The position numbers and the translations under genes are program-made. The notes under the pieces are model-generated. The model was not told the origin of the DNA and searched no databases. It saw only the letters and a list, made by a program, of their open reading frames with translations. Below are positions 6,485-13,057 of a stretch of DNA of 30,745 nucleotides, piece after piece (the stretch's first letter is position 1; each line of letters opens with the position of its first letter). The DNA is from JACOZM01 sp035289385 (GTDB lineage Archaea; Nanobdellota; Nanobdellia; Woesearchaeales; GW2011-AR9), in assembly GCA_035289385.1 (NCBI GenBank), contig DATDXI010000030.1:1-30745 (forward strand), written 5' to 3'.

Positions 6485-7051
6485 ATGGTCAACTTTGCAA
6501 AACTGCAGACAGAAATTAAGGCGTATGACACCGAACGGGAGAACCTCATCAAGAAAAGCAGGGATGTTCTGAAACTGAGCAAGCAAGTCATCTATGCTGT
6601 TCATCGTGATGAATTGAAAGAAGCAGCGCAATTAGTGAAGACCATGAATGACGAAAAGAAAGCTCTCGATAAAATATCCAAGCATTCTCATAAGATGGAA
6701 TCGGAAGGCAGCTATAAGATCGCCATCCAAGAATATGTTGAAGCGATCCTCTATTATGAATTTGTCAAGAGCGGAAAGTTGATAGATGTAGATGTTGCCG
6801 CAGAATATTTCGTGCTAGGATTGTCTGATCTCCCTGGAGAGTTGGTCCGAAAAGCAGTGTTCTTAGCAGGAAAGGGAAAGGTTGATGAAGTGATAAAGAT
6901 CAAGGATGAAGTTGATATGATCTATGGAGAGCTATTGAAGTTTGATTTCAGAGACAATGAGATCCGAAGGAAAGTTGATGCGGTCAAATATGATTTACGA
7001 AAGTTAGAAGATCTAGTTCTTGACCTCCAGTTGAAAGGGCGTACGTGTTGA
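6485..7051 (+). CDS. Translin family protein
   Basis: 188 residues, nearly all helix, with the family signature LGLSDLPGELVRKAV around residues 110-125 and the N-terminal heptad-like helices typical of translin/TRAX. Translin-type proteins assemble into hollow octamers that bind single-stranded nucleic acid. In eukaryotes translin pairs with TRAX to make the C3PO nuclease; archaeal members are usually single. I do not see a clear TRAX-like catalytic acidic triad but cannot exclude nuclease activity. The start is chosen by the TATA box 30 nt upstream. It ends 2 bp from the stop of the convergent PLP enzyme. Confidence 0.88.
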   Translation: MVNFAKLQTEIKAYDTERENLIKKSRDVLKLSKQVIYAVHRDELKEAAQLVKTMNDEKKALDKISKHSHKMESEGSYKIAIQEYVEAILYYEFVKSGKLIDVDVAAEYFVLGLSDLPGELVRKAVFLAGKGKVDEVIKIKDEVDMIYGELLKFDFRDNEIRRKVDAVKYDLRKLEDLVLDLQLKGRTC

Positions 7052-7053
7052 GG

Positions 7054-8145
7054 TTATATCCCTTTTCCGGTATTAATGATCAATTTTTTTCTGCCATCTA
7101 AAGGATGGACTTGTTTTGAATCAACCAACTGCAGGTGTAATGCCAATCCTGCGGCACCTGACGGCTCTGCTGCAATTCCATGCTGAGAAAACAATTGATG
7201 AGCTCTAGTGATATATTCCTCCCGGACAGGATATGTCCCCGTCATTGTTCCAGTAAAGTTCATCCTCTGGAGGGCTGCTAAATCCGATTCATGATATGCT
7301 TGAAATGGCCTGAAAGGAGCAGGTAATTTATCCGCGATACTTTCTGGATCTTCTGGCTCAGCGCTAAGGATGCTCATAGAGATCAATCTATCTAATGGAA
7401 TTTGGAGACGAGGATCAGCTTTTCCATGGGCTAGATACTGCCTAACGTTCTTCTCCTGCCAATGCAGTAAATTATCTCTCACTCTTCCTGAACCACAAGG
7501 GACGTAAACTTCATCTGCTTGAGTGTTAAACACTTCATGCGCCAGCCAGTCATAAAAGAGTTCATTGGCGCGGAACATCAGTGTAGAAGTTAAGTCAATA
7601 CCCCTTTTGTTATTGGTCATGGCCAGAATCTGTTCGGGTGTCAGCTCTGCCTTTGTTAAATCAGCCACATAAATATCTGCTCTCAATAACCTTAACTGTT
7701 CCAAGCGTGCTAGAGGAAGATCTTTATCTACCAACAGTTTTGGCGGTGGCAAACCATATCTGGCTAAGGAATGAGCTAAAGCTTTTCCATCATTTCCTGC
7801 GGTTAAGATGGTAAAGCGAGGTGGGGGGAGTTCTACAATGGCACCATTCAATGATTGGTCTCTTGCCAGAAAAGAAGAAGCATAATCTCTCAATAGTACA
7901 GCAGCTTCCCAGGCTGGACGATCTTTTGCCGTTCCGGTAGGATTTACTGACTCATCTTTAACTTGAATGACCCCATAGCCTTCGGCTGTCAAATCTAACG
8001 GGAAGTCCGGCGTCTTTTGCCATTCAGGATCTGCAGGATTATCTTCATCAAACACAGGAATTTCATCGAGCCATCGCTGGATAAGCTCCCAAGACATTCG
8101 CTCGGGGTAAGGAACTTCTTGGACGATCTGTCGGTCAAGCATCAT
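7054..8145 (-). CDS. PLP-dependent enzyme, fold type II (threonine synthase/cysteine synthase-like)
   Basis: 363 residues with fold-type II landmarks. VKDESVNPTGTAKDRPA (about 62-78) contains the Lys expected to bind PLP, in the context of the threonine-synthase motif NPTGSFKDR. TAGNDGKALAHS follows, like the substrate-binding SxGNxG loop, then the phosphate-binding glycine loop CGSGRVRDN and a C-terminal EPSGAAGLAL. A beta-elimination or replacement reaction on an amino acid is expected; the substrate cannot be told. The glycine loop is altered from the usual GxGG, hinting at specialised function. A strong Shine-Dalgarno (GAGGGGAG) precedes the ATG. It lies 32 bp downstream of the HTH-repeat regulator on the same strand, so the two are probably one operon. 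Confidence 0.82.
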   Translation of the reverse strand: MMLDRQIVQEVPYPERMSWELIQRWLDEIPVFDEDNPADPEWQKTPDFPLDLTAEGYGVIQVKDESVNPTGTAKDRPAWEAAVLLRDYASSFLARDQSLNGAIVELPPPRFTILTAGNDGKALAHSLARYGLPPPKLLVDKDLPLARLEQLRLLRADIYVADLTKAELTPEQILAMTNNKRGIDLTSTLMFRANELFYDWLAHEVFNTQADEVYVPCGSGRVRDNLLHWQEKNVRQYLAHGKADPRLQIPLDRLISMSILSAEPEDPESIADKLPAPFRPFQAYHESDLAALQRMNFTGTMTGTYPVREEYITRAHQLFSQHGIAAEPSGAAGLALHLQLVDSKQVHPLDGRKKLIINTGKGI

Positions 8146-8177
8146 TTCTCTCCCCTCAATAATAGCCTCATAATTTA

Positions 8178-9245
8178 TTATTCTCCATCCAAATCTTCCA
8201 ACAAATCATCTAATGTCTCATACGGAACATCAAGAGAAGAATATAATCGTTTCAGTAAATCTCTTGTAGGAACAGACGTTCCTTGTACATATTTCGAAAC
8301 AGCTTGATGTGTAATCCCCATTTCTCCAGCTAACCATGATTGATTTTTCCCAAGTTCTTTTAGTCTTGTTCTTATTAAAACACTCAATCCTTTATTTTCT
8401 GCTCTATCAACCAGTTGTCTTGCTTGATAATCCAGCAATTGACTTAGTGATTCAAACAGCTGTCCAGTTTCAGGATTAATCCGTTGTCTTGCTTGATAAT
8501 CCAGCAATTGACTTCGTGATTCAAACAGCTGTCCGGTTTCAGGATTAATCCGTTGTCTTGCTTGATAATCCAGCAATTGACTTTTTGATTCAAAAGGCTG
8601 TCTGGTTTCAGGATTAATCCGTTGTCTTGCTCTATATTCATCATATTGACTTCGTGATTCAAACAGCTGTCCGGTTTCAGGATTAATCCGTTGTCTTGCT
8701 TGATAATCCAGCAATTGACTTAGTGATTCAAAGGGCTGTCCAGTTTCAGGATTAATCCGTTGTCTTGCGTGATAATCCAGCAATTGACTTTTTGATTCAA
8801 AGTGCTGTCCCGTTTCAGGATTAATCTTTTGTCTTGCGTGATAATCCTCATATTGACTTTTTGATTCAAAAGGCTGTCTGGTTTCAGGATTAATCCGTTG
8901 TCTTGCTCTATATTCATCATATTGACTTCGTGATTCAAACAGCTGTCCGGTTTCAGGATTAACTCGTTGTCTTGCTCTATATTCATCATATTGACATCGT
9001 GATTCAAACAGCTGTCCGGTTTCAGGATTAATCCGTTGTCTTGCTCTATATTCCTCATATTGACTTAGTGATTCAAATGGCTGTCCAGTTTCAGGATTAA
9101 TCCTTTGTCTTGCTCTTGTCAAACCATATACTGATGAATAAGAAACCCCAGTTTGCCTAACTATCTCCAGGGGATTCAACCCCCTACCATTATCATATAA
9201 TCTAATAATTTCTTCCTTTGTTTCTGGAGGTATCTTTTTTGGCAT
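8178..9245 (-). CDS. Regulator with N-terminal HTH, ten 23-residue repeats and C-terminal XRE-type HTH
   Basis: 355 residues from an ATG at 9245 (the frame extends only to a TTG at 9251). The ATG is preferred because TTTAAAAA starts 30 nt upstream. Residues 1-44 look like a transposase/resolvase-type HTH (IVRQTGVSYSSVYGLTR). Residues 45-274 are ten back-to-back repeats of 23 residues, consensus ARQRINPETGQPFESLSQ followed by YDEYR or LLDYQ. Residues about 290-355 form a Cro/C1-type HTH (QSWLAGEMGITHQAVSKYVQG). Two DNA-binding ends joined by a modular spacer suggest a DNA-bridging or multi-site regulator; this is inference. Repeat function is unknown. It precedes the PLP enzyme in an apparent operon and is divergent from a phosphoesterase gene. 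Confidence 0.85.
   Translation of the reverse strand: MPKKIPPETKEEIIRLYDNGRGLNPLEIVRQTGVSYSSVYGLTRARQRINPETGQPFESLSQYEEYRARQRINPETGQLFESRCQYDEYRARQRVNPETGQLFESRSQYDEYRARQRINPETRQPFESKSQYEDYHARQKINPETGQHFESKSQLLDYHARQRINPETGQPFESLSQLLDYQARQRINPETGQLFESRSQYDEYRARQRINPETRQPFESKSQLLDYQARQRINPETGQLFESRSQLLDYQARQRINPETGQLFESLSQLLDYQARQLVDRAENKGLSVLIRTRLKELGKNQSWLAGEMGITHQAVSKYVQGTSVPTRDLLKRLYSSLDVPYETLDDLLEDLDGE
8424..9113 (-). repeat. 69-bp tandem repeat, ten units, in the HTH-repeat gene
   Basis: Ten units of 69 bp without gaps. The core GGATTAATCCGTTGTCTTGC recurs on the plus strand at 69-bp steps (for example 8473, 8542). Two unit types alternate irregularly, those ending in Tyr-Asp-Glu-Tyr-Arg and those ending in Leu-Leu-Asp-Tyr-Gln. 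Because the unit is a multiple of three, other frames also stay open, which explains spurious reading frames here. It is not a CRISPR: there are no unique spacers. Confidence 0.97.
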
Positions 9246-9267
9246 ATTCAAAGCTATCAGATATTAT

Positions 9268-9275
9268 TTTTTAAA
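9268..9275 (-). promoter_or_regulatory. TATA box of the HTH-repeat gene
   Basis: TTTAAAAA on the minus strand begins 30 nt before the ATG at 9245; this decides the start over the TTG at 9251. Confidence 0.7.
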
Positions 9276-9318
9276 CTTTTCGAAATATTTACCACTTTTA
9301 AATAACAAAATAGAAAGG

Positions 9319-9326
9319 TTTATAAA
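9319..9326 (+). promoter_or_regulatory. TATA box of the 9349 phosphoesterase
   Basis: TTTATAAA begins 30 nt before the ATG; leaderless transcript expected. It is divergent from the HTH-repeat promoter 43 bp away, so the regulator could control both. Confidence 0.75.
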
Positions 9327-9348
9327 GTGCCAATACCCCTGTTACCCC

Positions 9349-9945
9349 ATGAAGATTCTAGCCATATCTGATGTCCATGGAGACCGAAGTTTTATCAGAG
9401 CTATGGCTGAAAAAGGGGCAAAGGAGAAAGTGGATTTAGTTGTCCTCAATGGTGATTTTACCGATCATAAAGGCGAAGTGCATGGCTTAGTTGGCCCGTT
9501 TAAAGAAAAGGGTTTAGAAGTGGCCATCATGCCGGGAAATCATGAAGGGATGGCAGAATGTGGTTTTCTCGTAGAAAAGTATGGCGTTAAGGATCTGCAT
9601 GGCTACGTTTTAAAGAAAGGGGATGTAGGCATCTTTGGCTGTGGCTATGCTGACATTGGCCCACATCAATTGACAGAGAAAGAATTCTTCACCACATTAA
9701 AGAGAGCGCACGAGTCAGTAAAAGACATGAAGAAGAAAGTGATGATCACCCATATCCAGCCTTCCGACAGTATTCTGGGCATTGGAATGTGGCCGGGCTC
9801 TTCCAGTGTCAGGAGAGCTATTGAAGAGTTCCAGCCAGACCTGCATCTTTGCGGCCATATCCATGAGACGGAAGGCATCGAAGAAGTCATCGGCAGGACG
9901 AAGGTAGTTAATGTTGGGAAAAGAGGAAGGATATTTGAGATTTAG
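9349..9945 (+). CDS. Calcineurin-like metallophosphoesterase
   Basis: 198 residues with the full dimetal motif set: SDVHGD near residue 7, NGDFTD (GDxxD type), PGNHEG, a His in ITHIQPSD, and CGHIHETEG near the C-terminus. These residues bind two divalent metals and hydrolyse phosphomonoesters or diesters. No membrane or extra domain is present, so it is a cytosolic stand-alone phosphoesterase of the YfcE/MJ0936-like size class. Substrate unknown. It is followed by a second, different phosphoesterase 97 bp downstream that has its own promoter. Confidence 0.93.
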   Translation: MKILAISDVHGDRSFIRAMAEKGAKEKVDLVVLNGDFTDHKGEVHGLVGPFKEKGLEVAIMPGNHEGMAECGFLVEKYGVKDLHGYVLKKGDVGIFGCGYADIGPHQLTEKEFFTTLKRAHESVKDMKKKVMITHIQPSDSILGIGMWPGSSSVRRAIEEFQPDLHLCGHIHETEGIEEVIGRTKVVNVGKRGRIFEI

Positions 9946-10012
9946 GGGAAGAGAAAAAATCTAGCTACATAACATATTATTATATTACTATTTAGTAGTT
10001 ACATACAAAAGA

Positions 10013-10020
10013 TTTATAAA
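10013..10020 (+). promoter_or_regulatory. TATA box of the 10043 phosphoesterase
   Basis: TTTATAAA begins 30 nt before the ATG. A GGAGGG directly abuts the start codon and is too close to act as a normal Shine-Dalgarno. Confidence 0.75.
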
Positions 10021-10042
10021 ATAAGCCCTTCTAAGAGGAGGG

Positions 10043-10732
10043 ATGAATACACCAACTGTTGCTCTGGATAAACATTCTTTTCTCATAGCTTCAGATGCAC
10101 ATGCCACTCCTGAAACACTTGCTAGATTGTTAGATCTATTACAGGATAAAGTCCAGTATTTGACGTTTCTAGGAGATGCCGTGGGCTATGGCACTGATCC
10201 CATTCCTACAATGGATATGATTGATCGTTTTGATGTAGCGATCAGGGGAAACCATGACACGTTAGCTTTAGGAATAAATGATAGCCCTTTTAGTTTACAT
10301 GCTCGTCGTACAGCCCTCAGACATCGAGAGGAAATAGGTGAAGAAGGTTTAGCTAAATTAGCCAGATATGTTCCAACATATAGAAGAGGGAATATGATAT
10401 TATATCATGGAACACCCACCAATGAAAATGCTTACCTGTTAAATGCCGGAGATATAAGCGTGATGCTATCTTATAACCCAGAGATAGATCTCTTTTTTGG
10501 AGGCCATCTCCACATCCCCAGAGTGGCAGTCATCAATAAAAAAACAGGCATAATCGATTTTGAAGAGATTTCAGTCCCAGTATCTAGGCATGACCTTGAT
10601 CTAGAGAGAAACAAGTATGTGATTAATGCACCATCTACTATGGAAGGAAGATATAAGATAAGAAACCCCGGAGCGTGTGTCCTTTATCACCAATCAGAAA
10701 CAGAAAAAACGTTAATCTTCCAATTCTTATGA
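10043..10732 (+). CDS. Metallophosphoesterase, YfcE/diadenosine-tetraphosphatase-like
   Basis: 229 residues with metal-binding motifs SDAHA (about 18-22), LGDAVGYG (about 43-50), RGNHDT, LYHGTP and GGHLHIP. The GDxVGYG form of motif II is typical of the phosphodiesterase subgroup that includes bacterial protein phosphatase/ApaH-like members. It therefore differs from its upstream neighbour, which has the plain GDxxD form. Cytosolic; substrate not predictable. Its TGA stop lies back to back with the TGA of the convergent 429-residue gene: the two stops form the palindrome TGATCA with no spacer. Confidence 0.9.
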   Translation: MNTPTVALDKHSFLIASDAHATPETLARLLDLLQDKVQYLTFLGDAVGYGTDPIPTMDMIDRFDVAIRGNHDTLALGINDSPFSLHARRTALRHREEIGEEGLAKLARYVPTYRRGNMILYHGTPTNENAYLLNAGDISVMLSYNPEIDLFFGGHLHIPRVAVINKKTGIIDFEEISVPVSRHDLDLERNKYVINAPSTMEGRYKIRNPGACVLYHQSETEKTLIFQFL

Positions 10733-12022
10733 TCAAGCAATCTTTAATTGTGATAGGAGTTTTGGAACTACCTCCTTCTCAATATCAACCAGTAGAGGAT
10801 AGCTCCGTTCAGAAAACCTTAGAGCAAGATCAGCCAATCCATTTTTTGCTAAGAGCATATTAATCTCCGACCGATTTCTTCTATAGAATCCTCCAATATA
10901 TCTTAGCTCCGATAAGTATCCTTCGTTAAATGATTCAACAATTTGTTGGGCAGTTAATCTGGACAATTTAAAATCTATCATTCTAATCAATAGCTCAATG
11001 AAAATACCATTAAAACCAAAGTATTGATATCTTAAATATTTGAACTCATCTACAATATCCAGTTGTTCATAATCAACGTGAAATATAGGGTTCCTAGCCC
11101 CAAGACAATGCTTATAATTTTTTCGATAGACTCTTCTAAATTGATGATAGTCAATGTACATATTCCACGGTCGATCAGATAGATTGACTGAAAAGCCATC
11201 GGCACAGGCTGCCCCTATAAGAAAAGATATGGCTAAAGCTTCTCTCTGGTTGGATATTTTTCTGAGTGTTAATACTTCTATCCCCTCTATTTTTTCAATA
11301 CTATTGAGATGTTGCACTTTACCATCGACCAGCTTGCGCTTGGTATCGATGATCATATGCCTGATCCCCAAGAGGGCCATCAATTTAGATGCAATCAGCC
11401 CATAATTATGAGATGTCCTCTTCAAGATGTGCATGTTCAGTCTCCCTTGAGACCTGGTTATTACCAAGTATGGTTTTTCGTTAGTATTATATCTTACCAC
11501 TAGGATCAGCTCTTCTCCAATAAAGTGAGAAATAAGCTTTTTTGCATCCTGATAATTGATATCTGGGGGCAACATAAAACTAAGCCTCATCTGATGTAAT
11601 ATAGTCCTCAATATTTTTCTCCTTCCAAGCTCATTAACGGGATACTGATGGATATTGATCAATAATAAATGCAACGTCTCTGATAGAACTTTTATTGAAT
11701 CGAGGATATTATCTTTTAATTCTTTACCACTTTTCCCAGACTTTACTTTTCGAAGATATTCTTCTAGAAAAAACAAATATCTCTTGATCTTCTGGATTAG
11801 TGCTGAAAACTGAGAATTGATCCTTCTTTCCAATTCCCCTGCTTCAGAAAACTCCAGTTTATTTAGATTAGAAATGAGCGCTACATCTATCTCCTTCACT
11901 TTATCCACCAAACTAGAATGCAAGAGCCAGTCGCCAGGAAGTTCGCTGTTGATCTTGAGGAATTCTTGTTCTAATGATTCAAATTTTCTGAATATATCCT
12001 GGTATGTAAACATAAAAGACAT
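10733..12022 (-). CDS. Hypothetical protein, 429 residues
   Basis: I do not recognise this family. The N-terminal third looks helical with coiled-coil character (EFLKINSEL ... ELERRINSQFSALIQKIKRYLFFLEEYLRK). The middle has a beta-alpha part (EELILVVRYNTNEKPYLVITRSQGRLNMHIL ... GIRHMIID) and the C-terminal part is helical and rich in Tyr/Arg. No signal peptide, membrane span or Cys cluster. The start fits a TATA box 29 nt upstream (12044-12051); Met4 is an alternative. The gene's promoter is next to the MITE-like element at 12067-12251, which separates it from the divergent zinc-ribbon gene. Confidence 0.7.
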   Translation of the reverse strand: MSFMFTYQDIFRKFESLEQEFLKINSELPGDWLLHSSLVDKVKEIDVALISNLNKLEFSEAGELERRINSQFSALIQKIKRYLFFLEEYLRKVKSGKSGKELKDNILDSIKVLSETLHLLLINIHQYPVNELGRRKILRTILHQMRLSFMLPPDINYQDAKKLISHFIGEELILVVRYNTNEKPYLVITRSQGRLNMHILKRTSHNYGLIASKLMALLGIRHMIIDTKRKLVDGKVQHLNSIEKIEGIEVLTLRKISNQREALAISFLIGAACADGFSVNLSDRPWNMYIDYHQFRRVYRKNYKHCLGARNPIFHVDYEQLDIVDEFKYLRYQYFGFNGIFIELLIRMIDFKLSRLTAQQIVESFNEGYLSELRYIGGFYRRNRSEINMLLAKNGLADLALRFSERSYPLLVDIEKEVVPKLLSQLKIA

Positions 12023-12043
12023 GGTATAATAGAAGGGTAATGA

Positions 12044-12051
12044 TTATATAA
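12044..12051 (-). promoter_or_regulatory. TATA box of the 429-residue gene
   Basis: TTATATAA starts 29 nt before the ATG on the minus strand. The target duplication of the neighbouring element starts 7 nt upstream of it (12059-12066). Confidence 0.7.
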
Positions 12052-12066
12052 TGTTTTCTAAAAAGA

Positions 12067-12251
12067 GTACATATTTAGTTCGATAAAGAAAATAGTGGCA
12101 GGTCGGAAAATTCAGCCTGACTCTATGAATAAAAGTGGTGATAATGTGCTCATTTAAGCAGATAGTCAGGCAAGTAATCTTCTCTTACGAAGTTCTTAAT
12201 GAATTTTCCATCTTGACCAAGCCACTATTTTTGACCGAAATAAATACGTAC
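12067..12251 (-). mobile_element. 185-bp MITE-like hairpin element, second copy
   Basis: The reverse complement aligns along its whole length with 6256-6440, and both are exactly 185 bp (segments of 52, 28, 57 and 48 nt in each). Ends are GTACGTATTTAT and CTAAATATGTAC. The one-sided unpaired 28-nt segment is conserved, while the inner hairpin has a different but still paired stem (GCCTGACT/AGTCAGGC). Flanking 8-mers TAAAAAGA and TAAAACAA match at six of eight positions, so the duplication is decayed. It sits between two divergent promoters. Confidence 0.88.
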
Positions 12252-12275
12252 TAAAACAAACCTTAAAGCAAAAAG

Positions 12276-12283
12276 ATTAAAAG
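12276..12283 (+). promoter_or_regulatory. TATA box of the zinc-ribbon gene
   Basis: ATTAAAAG begins 30 nt before the ATG at 12306. Confidence 0.6.
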
Positions 12284-12305
12284 CTTTCACCCCTTTCTTC
12301 TCCTC

Positions 12306-12431
12306 ATGCAAAACAACTGCCCAGAATGCAGAAGAGAGCTTCATAAAGGCCAGCATAAGTTCGCTGACGGGATGTATGAAGTATTCTATTGTAAGAACTG
12401 CGGGTTTAGGAAAGAAATTCCGTTACATTAA
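12306..12431 (+). CDS. Small zinc-ribbon protein, 41 residues
   Basis: Starts MQNNCPECRRELHKG and ends FYCKNCGFRKEIPLH: two CxxC pairs 23 residues apart, the pattern of a single zinc ribbon. Such mini-proteins in archaea are usually nucleic-acid or protein interaction modules; no specific role can be given. A TATA-like box 30 nt upstream supports the start, making a leaderless mRNA. The promoter lies 24 nt beyond the end of the MITE-like element, so the insertion may have changed its regulation. Confidence 0.72.
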   Translation: MQNNCPECRRELHKGQHKFADGMYEVFYCKNCGFRKEIPLH

Positions 12432-12495
12432 TCAATAGAACAAGCCATACCCTCTTGAACAAGATTTCAGCCTTCACGAGAAGCCCAGTTATACT

Positions 12496-12780
12496 TCATT
12501 TCTTTGCTTTTGGCGGAAAGATCTTCTGGAATTTCTCTTTTAAGTCAACGAGATGGCTGAATTGCAGCTTTAACTCCCTAGTATCTTTGCAGTTCATGAT
12601 CAGCCCATTCAATTCTATCTCAAACTTATTACCGACGGGGGTCAATTTTAATTTAGCAGCTTCTTCTTTAGGGAATAAGCTCAGCAATTCATCTAACTGC
12701 CGCTTATTTTCCATGACCCATATTTCTTTATACAGGTGAAGCTGGTGTTTTTTGTTATAGGTCTTGAATAGTATTCCCAT
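12496..12780 (-). CDS. Hypothetical protein, 94 residues, SRP54 operon
   Basis: Not recognised. It is a charged, soluble protein with a central amphipathic pattern (LDELLSLFPKEEAAKLKLTPVGNKFEIELNG) and a basic tail (FPPKAKK). It is the third gene of a tight minus-strand run after SRP54 and the 88-residue protein, with only 6 bp before it, so it is co-transcribed and probably translationally coupled. A role linked to protein targeting or ribosome function is only a guess from context. Confidence 0.65.
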   Translation of the reverse strand: MGILFKTYNKKHQLHLYKEIWVMENKRQLDELLSLFPKEEAAKLKLTPVGNKFEIELNGLIMNCKDTRELKLQFSHLVDLKEKFQKIFPPKAKK

Positions 12781-12786
12781 GATTCA

Positions 12787-13053
12787 TCACACCTCCTTAA
12801 CAGCTACGCGGATTGCAGCCAAGGTTCTTCTCTTGCTTCTTCGGACATCTTTCCATCTTTTTGCAAGATTATCCATATCCGCTTCAAGGTGATCAATGAA
12901 ACTAGCGGAACAAAACTGAGTAGGTGGAGCTAGGTCGATAACTCTTGCTCTCACTTGCTTTACCGCAGCAGCCAACTGATTCAAGTGCTCTACGTAGGCA
13001 GCCAATTGGTCTTTATCAATATTTCCGATGATAATCTTCTTTTCCTTAGCCAT
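12787..13053 (-). CDS. Hypothetical helical protein, 88 residues, SRP54 operon
   Basis: Not recognised. It starts with a short beta-like segment (KKIIIGNID) followed by two long helices rich in Ala/Leu and Lys/Arg (DQLAAYVEHLNQLAAAVKQVRARVIDL and DHLEADMDNLAKRWKDVRRSKRR). Its start is 4 bp from the SRP54 stop, and the stop is 6 bp from the next gene. The basic C-terminus could bind RNA; this is inference. No membrane segment. Confidence 0.65.
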   Translation of the reverse strand: MAKEKKIIIGNIDKDQLAAYVEHLNQLAAAVKQVRARVIDLAPPTQFCSASFIDHLEADMDNLAKRWKDVRRSKRRTLAAIRVAVKEV

Positions 13054-13057
13054 CTCA

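Noticed and set aside
8444..9058. Two repetitive open frames in another minus-strand frame
   Set aside because: By-products of the 69-bp repeat, whose length is a multiple of three; the HTH domains are only in the main frame.
8424..9113. Possible CRISPR array
   Set aside because: The 69-bp units are contiguous and coding, with no unique spacers.
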